NCBI GenBank assembly: GCA_036850595.1
Contig: CM072170.1
Location: 11,686,303-11,750,302, forward strand
Length of the DNA: 64,000 bases
Direction of reading: 5' to 3'
Source of the DNA: Rhyacichthys aspro
Lineage: Eukaryota > Chordata > Actinopteri > Gobiiformes > Rhyacichthyidae
Below the pieces are notes generated by a model, which was not told the origin of the DNA, ran no database searches, and saw only the letters and a program-made list of their open reading frames with translations. Shown one piece after another: positions 36,495-48,005 of the stretch. Position 1 is the stretch's first letter; every line of letters begins with the position of its first letter. A program made the translations under genes and the position numbers.

Positions 36495-36563
36495 ATATGA
36501 CCCAAGCCGGAATCTATCCTGGGTCTCTGTAGTGTGTGGTATGCTCTCTACCAGCGCTCTATT
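36495..36563 (-). repeat. tRNA-derived SINE-like element (minus strand)
   Basis: Read on the minus strand, GCGCTGGTAGAGAGCATACC resembles a pol III A box region, and GGATAGATTCC matches the B box consensus GGTTCGANTCC at 9 of 11 positions, with a tRNA-like spacing of about 45 nt. The text following on the minus strand (CTTGGGTCATATGCTCAATG) resembles the body start of fish tRNA-SINEs I remember. No intact tRNA fold was established. Confidence 0.45.
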
Positions 36564-38671
36564 TTGTATATAAATATAACGCAGCTTAAATGTGAATCAG
36601 AAAGTTTTGATTATTTGTGCTTTTGCCGCTGATGAACAAATCTGCTCTGACTAAACAAAATCTGTTCTGGGGCCAATAATGAACCCGGTGTGAACTAAGC
36701 CAGAGATGAGCAGATGAGTTGTTGAGTTTGGGGAGAAAGCTCACTTGAAACTTCATCTGAGTGCTGTTTTATTAAGCAGAGATGAAAGGCTCTTCAGTCT
36801 CAGCTTGTGAGCAGCAGTAGGTGAAACTTCTCACTTGAAAGAGCAGCGCTTACTTCCCTCGTCTACCCGTGTGTGATGATTTATTCCTTTTCACATTTTA
36901 TCCCATCATTATCCCGTCTAATGGCATGTCATTAATCACAGCGGCTGCTTTTGTGATAATTAGGAGCGAGGCAGAATAAAGTGCAGTCCCTCTTCAGATT
37001 GTTATGTCTTTTGTTTACCATATATTTTCCCTATGCACTGCTCTAGCCTTGAGGACTTGCCCCGCTCCATGGCCCAGCTCAGGTTATCTCAGCTTAAGAA
37101 CAACAAACTGTGCAGAGAAAAGGCCAAAACATACTGTGTGTGTGACATTTCAGCACCTGTAAAACATCTGATAAGCCTCTTAATGTTAAAATGAATAGCA
37201 TTATTAAATGATATGCTCTAATTTGAATTCTTTTAATTGCACCTCGTCGGATTCAGAAGCTGTGATTATGTTACTGACTGTGGATAATGTGGGAGATTAT
37301 GTTGCAGATTACATTTTCATTTAGGTAATCAGTGATCTGTAACCGATTACTTTGCAACATTCCCAGCTTTCGATACAGCCTCCCTTTTTTCTCTGTCAAA
37401 AATTATGCAAATTTCTAGCAATTAAGTGACTGTGTGTCATTAAGTCTCTCCTTTTCAGCATCGACTGTTGTTTTCTGAGCCCCGCTGTGACTTTAGTCAA
37501 GCATCTGTACGAGCAAATTATTCATAAGCGTCTCGATATAACCCCGTTTCAAAACCTGCACTCATCTTTTGTCACCCTGAAGCTCGCTGGTATAGACCCA
37601 AATCAGACTGAAAATAGATATATAGGCTCCACAGAGGTCACATTGTATAGGACGAGCGGCTGAATAATTCACTAGTGGGCCGTCTCTGAGGGAAAAGGTG
37701 AAGCCTGTCACACACTCAAATGAGTTATTAATTTTACATTCAGAAAGCTTGTGCTGCACTTCATCATCCTGATACCAATTTCCAATGAGAGATCTCATTC
37801 AGAACATTGTTTTAGCCTTCTTCCATTAAATATCTCGTTGGGGAAGTACATAATTCAATCTTCTTTGGGAACTTTTTGTAATTTGCAGTTAGCCAAAGTA
37901 GAAGCAGAGAGCAGTGGTTCATTTACTTCAAACTTTTCTCTTTGTACAAAGATCAAACATAAATCACCTTCCCAGCATTGTATTGCATTGTATTCAGTTT
38001 GCGTAAGTTACTTGAATAAAAACCCTGTTTTTCTCCACAGTGTACTCGTCTATAAATAGTATGTTTTTAGGAAATTCTCTCAGTAACTAAAAGGGATAAA
38101 GTTGCTGCCGACTGACCAGCATCCATTGGCTACTGTACAGTCTGAAACAGCCATAATCTACATGAACACTGTAGCAATGTCTGAATACAGACCTTTACCC
38201 CTTATTTTATCCAAACCTTTTCTCTTCTTTAACACCACTGTATTGACTGTCTGGTTCATATAACCCATAACAGCACATTTTATGTGTACATACTGCTACC
38301 TTCCAATCAAGGCCTGACTGCTCAGAATGCTCTTTTATGCAACTGTCTGTGTTTGTGTGTCCTCATTGGAGATGTTCCAGATGTTTGTCCTTGTTTAAGT
38401 TCTTGTTCATCCCTTTGAGTGCTTTTCGCTTTTATGTCTTCCATATATTTTCGCTCTGTAAACACATCTCTACAGGTTAGTTCAGGTGTGTCTCAGTATG
38501 AGGGTCTCTGCCTGAATAGTGTCTGTCTTTTTATTGGGATCATAATAACATCATTAGTCATAACACGGCTCATGTAACTTCTTCTTCCTGATTTTTATTC
38601 TTCCTCAAGGCTTCCTTTTATAATATGTCCAGTCTCGTCTGTACCTATCAAATGTCCTGTCTCCCTCCCAG

Positions 38672-38944
38672 ACCCTCCGACGGTGGAGCCAGCGTTCATG
38701 GAGATGCGGCAGGGCCTGGGACGTCCCGTGGTGATGACGTGCAGGGTCCTACGCGCTCACCCGTCCCGCGTGCTGAGGTTTGAGTGGCTGCTGTCCAACC
38801 GGCTGCTTCACGCCGGGGCCTTCGACGCACACAAGGACGAGACGGAGTACACCATCCGCAACCTGAACCGGGACGGCTGGGGGGAGTACACCTGTAACGT
38901 CATCAACGAAGCTGGGGCAGGGAAATGCACCTTCCAGGTCACAG
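38672..38944 (+). CDS. mdga2: mdga2 exon: complete Ig6
   Basis: The acceptor tctccctcccag is followed by AC completing Tyr, then PPTVEPAFMEMRQGLGRPVV, 90 full codons and one base, donor gtagaa. Ig landmarks are VVMTCRVLRAHP (first Cys), LRFEWLLSNRLL (Trp) and DGWGEYTCNVINEAGAGKC (second Cys). It is a symmetric phase 1/1 exon. Compared with my memory of mammalian MDGA2, this domain is clearly more changed than Ig2 or Ig4, mainly in the stretch between the Trp and the second Cys, while NEAGAGKC and the flanks are kept. The donor gtagaa is weak compared with the gtgagt-type donors of other exons. Confidence 0.92.
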
Positions 38945-41900
38945 GTAGAATCCATTTTTAAACAGCTACTTAGAAATAGTAATGCTTATTTATGCTTAAT
39001 GTTTGTTTGACTTGATTTTACCACAAAAACAAAAACTGCAACAGCAAACAGAAGTCACAAGGACGGGCTGTCACAACAAGTGTAAACAGTCAGGTCTGTG
39101 ACAGCTGTGCCGCTTATTTATTCCTAGTTTTTGGAGCAGTGGAAGTCTATGTACAGGTGATAACAAGGTGTCAAATCCCTATACACTGTCTTTCAGAGCC
39201 CCAAAATATCATTCATAATAACTAAGGATGACTAAGGACACGATTAACATAGCATTTAAATAGATCAACATTTTGTGTTTGTCAGTTAGCGATTCTGGCT
39301 GTTTATTCATTTCCAGTTAAAGATGTCGGTGTTTTTGACTGCGTCTAATGATATCCGTTCTGTTTATATTGCGTCAAGACACAAAATACATGAACCTTAT
39401 GGAAGTGCCTCAAATTAAAAACTCATTTTGCAAGAAGTAGAAGTAACAAACTGCTAAAACGGGATGTGAGAAAAGTGAGTCTTAATGTGATAAAAATGCC
39501 TGCGGATTACTTCAACTGAAAGGAAATGTTTAGGCTCAGTGACATTTAATCAGTTCGCGCCAACTTTTTTCACTTTGAAGCGATAGTTATCAATTCACGA
39601 CTCAAGAGTTGCTGTGTTTTCTTCTGAAGCATAAACAGCGAGCAAGCAGAAGTACCATAAATACCATTAAAAGCATGGAATGATGATCTGAAGTCACATA
39701 AATTCACCGTCAAGATAAATATATACTATTTTACCTCAATTCACATTTATTACACCTTTTCTTAATCATTTGCTTTTATCTATTTATCACTTGTATGAGG
39801 TATGCTTTTAATTCACAAGCACGTTTACCACATTTTATCAACTAAGTTTGGTCATTTCCACCTCCTCGTCATATTTGGTAGATATTCCTTAATGGGCTCT
39901 TAATTCAACTGGATTATTACACAACTCTATTGTCCTTGTTTTCATCTTTGCAGAAACGTATGTGCCCCTGTCGCGGTTGTTGAATGTTTTCAGATAACTG
40001 TCAGCCACAAGACACTCAAATCCCTCTTTGGGTTGTTATATCTCAAAGTATAATTTTGTTTACAACACGCGCTCCCTGACCACCTCTGTAGCCTCGAGGA
40101 TCCGACCAGCTCTACAGCCAGGTTTTCTCACTGTTGTGGAGAAATGGCAGCATATTTTCACTTGGTTAACGTTTGAGCAACAATAGAAATGTCTGATTAA
40201 GGTTTTTTTTTTTTTTTTTTTTTAATAAAGCATGAATAATGAAAGGGCTTTGTAATTAGATTATATTGTGGTAAAAAGGCAAAAAGCTGATGTTTTGTCA
40301 CCTGTTAGGCTTACACACAAAGAAGTGTCTTGTTTGAAATTATACACTGCTGATTGTAGACACACAATTTATGACTGAAATGGCCCCTGTCAGTGCTTCG
40401 CCCACCTTGCTCTTATTTCAAGTCATTTGCCTTTTATTCCACATCTCCCCTCTGGATTGCTCATTATTCACTCCGTTTGGTAATGAGAGTGTTCCTTGTA
40501 TTATTATTTTTTTCTTTTTTTTTCAGCTTAAATTGTCTCCTCAAAGATTTAACAGTTCTTGTCACTCTATGTTTTGTGGGCACATCTTCCTCTCCGAATG
40601 ACAGACAATTAATTTAGCCGAATAAAAGAAATAAATCACACATTGTCAATCGGAGCGGGACACGTCGATGACATGTGTTCTTCTTCTTCTTCGCCGCGCT
40701 GTAAATCCGTTCTGTCACAGAGCACACACCTACTGCGCTGCAATTTAGAACCGCGTTCCCCTTGTGTTTCTTTGAGGTTTTTTTGTTCCATCAAAAGCTG
40801 CAAGTGTCCATCTCCTCGCTGGTTGTTATGACAGGAGCGAATTAGTTTGGCCGCGCGGACTGACCTGAGGATCTCTGGCCCAGGTTTCAATCTCCCAGAC
40901 CTCCCATTAGAGACGGGAGCCGGCGGGTCACACGGGGGGCTTTGTCACTTTGATCCTTCGCCGCTTAGGTCACTCTTCTTTTTTGATGTTGTCTATTTCT
41001 TCTGATCCCTACTCCTGCCTCCGCCGCACTTGTTCTTTATCGCCTTTATTTTGGGTCTTTTTCTTGATCCATTTTTTTTATTTCGCACTTGCTCGCCGAG
41101 ACGGACACCCCCCTCCTATGCGTGTCATAAATCAGTTCTCCCCGGTGGAGCACGGGCAGAGACAGGAGCAGATAGTTGCCTCCGGCCATTTGTTTTTCTC
41201 AACAGGGCTTGGGTTTTTTTTTTTTCCCCCTCTATACCTCGACTCCCCATCCTTCCCTTTCATCCTCCATCCCTCCTTCTCATCCTACCACCCCGCCTTC
41301 CCAGCCTCCCGCCCAGTGCTCCAGATTCCCACCATCTGGACTCAGTGGTTGCCAAAGGTATGGAGGCTCTTTTAGTAACCCCCTGAGTGCAAGAGCATGA
41401 TGCAGAAAATCCACTTTGGTTCCTCCCCTCATCCATGAAATCTGGCAACCGCCATTCCCTTAACTGCAGCTCTTATTTTTGAGAGATTGTTTAATTTTAT
41501 TCTCTTGCTCGCCGGCCGGCCGCAATATGAGATGGACTCAATTCGGTGTAATGGTCGCAGTAAGTCTGGCCTCTACAAAACAATCAGCCGCTGGGACAGT
41601 AAATCTCAGTCTGTCTGGATGAGTGGTGGCCGGCTTCGACGTGGGGCTCGTGAAGGATGTGTTACGGCTCATTCAGTCCAGGGGCTTACTGTGAGGAGAC
41701 AGCCGCAGGTCTTAAGAGTCCCCCACTGCCCACATCCGCTTTATTGTCATCAAAAAGTCATCTTTACACTAATGATGCTGACACATAACCTTATAAGAAA
41801 ATTCAAACCATATTATATAGGCACTATATTCAGTGGTCCAGCAAAAATGTAGCCATGTAATTGCACACAATGGCACATATAATACAATTCTTTTTACTAA

Positions 41901-44900
41901 ACTATTATAAAAAGTGCTTGTTTTGTGCAATTTAGCCTAGCTTGTATTTTTGCAGGTTTTCAGTGCATTCGCTACACATCAACTTTCTTTCTATTCACTT
42001 TAATGGAGTTGTTGGAGGTCACGGAGGTTGTTGCAATTTTCTTCCTGCATGTTTAGTAGACAAGATGATCACTTCAATCAAGTTTTCCTTGGCAAGCAAA
42101 TTACAGCCACACTCTTTCACAGGCTCTGTTTAGAAAGCTGTCAGTGGATTTTTTTTTTCTTTTTCTTTTTAAGCAAATCCACTACATTCTGTTCTTGTAC
42201 ATCTGTGTCAAAGAGACTGCCACCAGATTGGATCCATTTTTACAGAGGAATTTGATTATATTTTCCAAGCCAGTATTTTTTAACAATATTCAGTGTTTCC
42301 AGTCTTCTGTGATTAACCATGAAATCAGTTTGTCTCATATGTGTCACACGTTTTTTTGCCCGAAGCTGTAATCAAACTCGTATCCAGTCATCACAATATG
42401 GAATGCATGTGTTACCATGACAACAGACATAAAATCAGCTGTCCGTTCTTAAATAATTGGTTCAGCGCTGCAACAACTCTGCACTAGGTTTAACTGTGTG
42501 TTTGTGTGTGTACCCACTTTTGTGCCAAGACATTGGGACATCTGTGGAAATGGAGACTTGGCTGTAATTGCCAAGTTGGCCATTAAATTGTGCCAGGGGA
42601 GAGCGCCCACATAGGGGTGTAATGTGTTCCGCTGAGCATTGGCTTTCATTGGCTTTGTGTCACAGGAGCCTGAGTTAGAGCCCAGCCCTCCAACTATGCT
42701 CTGCTCCTGGAAAGTGTTGTGGAATTGACCTGTGTTTGGCTGAATACATTACAATTAAGTTTTTATGCTGGCAAATGTTTTCCTCGTAATGTCGAAGTGG
42801 CATTGTGGGACAGGATGGAATTTGTCTGTAGTTGAATTAGGAGTACTTTAAAATAATGGACGAATTGAAAGTGTTGATATTCAGTCAAATAGGAGGCATT
42901 GTTAAATGTGCTGCACTGTATTTCCATTTGTTGGAGTTGTTTGTCACACAGACAAAGGGGAAGTCTCAAAGCCCTTAAACTGCTTCCATGTTTCAATGGG
43001 CTGTGTGCAGTGGACCTCAGTCCCAGCTGAATCATGAGCTGACTGCATGGATACCACTGTTTACATTAGAGATAGTCTCCCTCTGATTTGATAGAGGATC
43101 AGACGTAATGTTTTAGTTTTGCTAGTAGCAGTAGTATATAGTCATAATCTTGTTTATAAGGCAATATAAGCAATAATCGTAAATACATTTCCTACTAAAA
43201 TCATGTTGTGATTTTTTTCTCCAATAAGCCAACCAAAATATATGAATATTTATTTTTTTAAAAAGATGTATTCACAATATATCAGAGATTATATCCATTA
43301 TCCAATGTTCTCCTTTTTATCTGATCATATTAGGGAAGCAAAGCTTACATGTTTACCAAAGTGAGTCCTTCCATGCCAAGTTTATATGAAGCGGTGCAAA
43401 GCATGAGTCAAAAAAGTGTGTAGCAGGACATTTGCTTTTTGTGCTTATGTAGTATCTAATAAAAGCACATTGTTTTTGTTTTTATCTTTAAGCTGCTCAG
43501 GGGGTTTTAGCTCCTTTCAGCCGTGGTCTCAAGTCCACGTCAGCTTTGAGTCACAGTTAAGTAACTAAATGATACAGTTCACCTGGGCTGAACTCCCACC
43601 CTGCGGCAGAAATATAAATGGGGATGATGATGATGCATATTTTAGCTTCAAACAGTTTGACATTGATGGATCCAGCTGCTAGTAATGACTGACGTTACAC
43701 GGCCGGAGTAAAAAAGGCTGCATATGAATAATGTTATCTGTGATCAGGCTGAGAGGCTGTCAGCCTTTGAGACGTAAGACTGACATAATATATTCCATTC
43801 ACTTGGTCTGGCCTATTTTATGGTTCTTTTGTAACCGTACAGCATTTCATAAACAGGCTCGAACTGACCACTGGGAAATCAGAGAAGTCCTCAAAATAAA
43901 CACATCTCTACACACTCAGTTTTCAATGAGGATACTGACAGTGTTTGTTCTGTGAAAGCAATGGTTCTCTTTTATCTTGGCTTGGTGCTAACATTTTGTG
44001 ACCCTGCTATATGCTATACTAACTGCTTAAATCTAAGAGTAACTGTAAATCTATAAATTCTTCACTCATGACTGAAACTTGCCAGATACAGTTTGCAGCA
44101 GACGGTCCCTTCCCTTCTCAGCCATTTTAAAATCATGTCAGACCAATCATAACTTCTTATCTAAAAAGGGGCAGGCTTTATTTGTTGCTCCAATTGCAAT
44201 TTTTCGCCCTCAGAAATCCAACCCAAATCCACAGAGACCAGACTCATACATAAACCTCTCGGGAGTTGGGATAGAAAAGGAATTAGAAAGGCTAGCCGGC
44301 TATCAGCTAATTTCACTCTGAGGGATTACCAGCACATTATCACAAGCCATTTTTCATAAACCACTTGTCAAAATACTGACTGTACCACAACATATAGCCA
44401 ATGTCTCCTTACAGTCTGGAAAACCCACAACAAGGTTTCATTCTCCGTCCCAAAAGGTCACAGTCGAGTTCTTACCACTGAGTCCTGTATTGTGTCCTCC
44501 CTGTAGTCAGCCAGCTCTTTGTGTGGAGTTGGCCCGGGCAGCTGTGCCTCCATATGTCTGCATCACTTCTGCCACAAAAGCCCACCTCACACTTCAGCTG
44601 CAGCACGATATAGCAGCACTTAGCATATGGTATGACACATCTATAGTAGACACTGTGCTCCTATAGCTTTAATAAGTAAAAAAGGAAGTCTCCAAACAAG
44701 GTCAGAATCTCGCCTGAAGAATGAGCCCCTCTGACTCATCGCATTGGTTTTGCTGTTATAAATATAAATTTTGTATAGATCAATTAAGGCTTCTGTATTT
44801 TATGTTTGATGTCATCCACCCAGTTTATGTGTTGAAAGCACAGGAAGGGGGTTCGGTAATGTGCTTCACCACACATAAGGAGCATTAGAGGTTGTTCTGT

Positions 44901-47856
44901 TTGTTCTTTATTACATGAACAACAATTTACCAGTGCATTTGTAGCAATACCAGCCTATACTACACCTCTGAATCAGACTTACAATACACTATAGATACAG
45001 TACAGACAATGGAACTGTAAATGTCAAACTGGCTTTTGTCACACTGACAATGAAGCAGTGAGTCCAGCTGGAACTATAGATAGAAGCAGTTTGAAGCTAA
45101 ATGCAGGCAATTATCCTCCATACTTCTCTGTTGAGTTCTCTGGCGCCAACAACTTCTGTTTTCTTAATGTAACACTTAATCATTTTTCTCAGAATCAAAA
45201 ACATTTTTAGTCAAAGCACAAGGATTTTAAACCAAGGCCACTCAGGACTACTGAACTGGACTGTGTGTTTTAGAATTATTATCTGCATGTACTATTCACT
45301 GCTCTTGGTGTGGATTAGTATCACTTGGTTTTGGTCTTGGTTTCTGTCCATTAAAGCAGATCTTGTTTGTGTGGTCTCGACTGTAGCACTATCTCTTCAA
45401 ATAAATCTGCTGTTTTAACCAGGATTTATGATTGCCCTGGCTGATGAATGAGTCTCCTCTCCTCCAGATTACTGTATTGTATTTTGAAAAGCTTTATCCA
45501 TGTAGAGTCCAAGTCCATCTGCAGTTGGCTGCCCAATGCACCATTAACCTGATTTATTGTCTGAAATACAGGACAAACCGCCCTGGGAGCTGATTTTGAC
45601 TTATTATCACAGACAATTACGAGAATTGATCGAAGCAGTCAGAGGTATAATGAAACTAACCTTGTTTTTTCTTCTTGGTGCTTTTGTTTGTTTAGATCTG
45701 AATAATTGTGTCAACAGTGCGTGCTGTAACAGCTTCATTTGGGCACAAACAATTCTCCATTGTGTTGTGGATTATGTATTTGGCCCATATTGGTGTCCTT
45801 GGACATGGGCAGGACAGGGTTTGTGAAGAGAGCTGCAGCTAATGATGTATGACTGTACCGTGCAGATATATACTCACAGTTCTCCTTTTGACTTTGCATC
45901 AGTTTGTCTTTCTTTTAATCAAATCCTGCTCTGATTCGGTTCATTATTTCTGATAGTAGTCATTTGTGCCAGACTCTCAATTCTCCACATGCTGTTTAAG
46001 TCCAGCAACAATTACTGTTTTGATACTTGAAAAAAAAAAACAACTGTACTTGTTATTTTTCATTTCCCATAGATTTTCTTCATTTAAAAGCGTATATCAA
46101 CAAACTAAAAATGTTGAAAATGAAACAGGAGTAGTTTGTTTAGAGCTTTAAATGAGACATTCAAGTCCAGTGAGTACGGGTAAAACCTGAAGAGGCTTGT
46201 GTTTCTATCTTGTTTTCTTTATGCTAAATAAATTATATAGGAAGTGGACTTGTAATGTAATGCACTGCAGCAAAACTTGATTATTTGTAAGAATTTCATC
46301 CGTGACATAAAGTTCGTTGACAGGTTTAGCTGATATACATCAACAACTGCCGTAGCTCCCACATCGACTGTTGTTTGCATCGACATTAGACACCCGGCTG
46401 CTGTTTCCATGCCTATTAAAAATCACACTTATTGTCATGGCTGAGTAAACAAGCCCAAACAGAAGAGTAACAAATGCAATCGGTAAATGTCTGTTCCTTA
46501 TGCTGAAAGGTCATGGAGTAAGCTTGTTGATTAAAATACAACCCATACTTCGGCTGTCGGGAGCAAGCTTGCAGGCTGTGACTGGAAAGCTTAAAAATAA
46601 GAAAGAAATCAATTCAGTTCATGCCTCTTTTGTGTAGAGAATTAAATCCTTACACATTCCGACAAAGCAAAGCATGGGGAGGTTTTAGAAAACGTAGGTG
46701 TTGATGTGAATCCAGCTGTAGTGAAGAGACACAAGGCACTTTGATGAGATCTGTCGCTCTTATGTTACGGACACTAAGGGCGTACTTCTGTTTGTATGAC
46801 ACTACACTGTTCCACTGTATGTGCTCTGGTTCGGTGACATGAAAGCACAGTGTGTCACATAGCATGAAATGAAACTTTAATCATCCTTGAGGGGAAATTG
46901 GGTCATAGCAACACCAGGACTAAAATAGACCAAACAAAACAGAGCGAAGATTAGAAATACTGTACAACTTTGTCATGCTAATTCAGCCCTCTTTCTCATC
47001 CACACATCGTTAACAAATGAAAGACTTACAAGTTTACGTTTACTCTTTCTGGAACTGAAAGAGCGTGTGTAGCGTGTATATTAACAGTCTGCGGTAGTGA
47101 CAGCAAAGCAGGAGTATGTAGGAAAGAGTGGAATCACACAAGGCGTCGTGTAGCCGTAGGCCCTCGATGCAGCGCTAACATGTTACACTGTGATTGTGTT
47201 TGTTGTCATTTTAAAGTTGTTTACATTGAAAGCTCTAATCAGTTTACAGTATACTATGCACTACATTGCTCATCCAAACTATGGGTTCAAGTTTCCTGTT
47301 ATCCCTATTTCTATAAATTTTTACAACCCTCTTTTTACAGACTGTATGCCTTTTATTGTGTGCTGTACCTTCCAAGTTCATCTCTTCAGTGGATGTTCAA
47401 CCAGAACAGTGCATTCTTTGTGTAGTTCTACTGTAAAGCTGGACTCTCTGTTCAGTAGTTTGACCTTTTTATTCTAAAGGTTTCTTTTGGTTTTGCAGGG
47501 ATGGGCCTTCTTCTTTGAATGCATTCCAGCCTTGGTTGTAAAAGATTTCTGTGCATATTTAGGAAGTTCATAGTGTTGCACTGGATTGGTTCATTCTTTT
47601 TCTTTATTGCTTCTTTATGCATATTTTTTTTTATTCCGGCCACTCCGAATATACTAATTCTTATCTTCTCATTATTATTTTTCAGTTCCATTTTCTTACT
47701 GATAGATGTCAAATCCTCCCAAATGCCTATTCAAGACATTTTCTATGATTAAAAAAAGAATTAGTGATGATGTTTATGATCTTTTGTCCAGTCTTAAGAC
47801 CATTTTTTAAAGGTCTAGTCGCAAGTATTTATGTTTTTGATTCCTTTTGTCTCCAG
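38945..47856 (+). other. mdga2: mdga2 intron between Ig6 and FNIII (8912 nt, phase 1)
   Basis: Non-coding. A poly-T run of 21 lies at 40,203-40,223. A pyrimidine-rich and GC-richer stretch at about 40,650-41,660 gives several overlapping low-complexity open frames (Pro/Ser/Phe rich) that I regard as composition artefacts. Nothing else is recognised. Confidence 0.85.
40203..40223. repeat. Poly-T tract (21 T)
   Basis: An uninterrupted run of T. It could be the reverse complement of a retroelement tail; no body is recognised. Confidence 0.9.
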
Positions 47857-48005
47857 GAAAGGCCTACGCTCCAGAGTTTTACTACGATACCTACAGTCCA
47901 CTTTGGCAGAACAGGCCCAGGGTCTATGGCTTCAAGCTGCAGTGGACGCAGATGAACCCCAACGCTGTGGACCGCATCGTTGCCTACAGACTGGGCATCA
48001 GACAG
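47857..48005 (+). CDS. mdga2: mdga2 exon: FNIII-like domain, N-terminal half
   Basis: The acceptor cttttgtctccag is followed by GA completing a Gly codon, then [20 protein letters not shown] and on to [13 protein letters not shown], 49 full codons; donor gtacca, phase 0 exit. It encodes the first half of the fibronectin-III-like domain between Ig6 and MAM, with LQWTQMNP and AYRLGIRQ matching the B and C strands of that fold. Codon use is less GC biased than in the Ig4 to Ig6 exons. The second half of the domain is in the exon at 52552. Confidence 0.93.

Larger units (their letters stand above)
29293..38671 (+). other. mdga2: mdga2 intron between Ig5 and Ig6 (9379 nt, phase 1)
   Basis: This is the intron richest in odd features: a C12/G14 inverted homopolymer (31,311-31,346), a poly-A run (32,489-32,516), a perfect 13-bp palindrome (34,179-34,212), an ankyrin-like exon-shaped segment (35,551-35,625), and a tRNA/SINE-like element on the minus strand (about 36,495-36,563). 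No complete gene is visible. Confidence 0.85.

Noticed and set aside
40950..41400. Overlapping plus-strand open frames of 74 to 141 codons
   Set aside because: They arise from a pyrimidine-rich stretch that lacks stops in several frames (Phe/Ser/Pro-rich translations); no domain or exon-like boundary is convincing.
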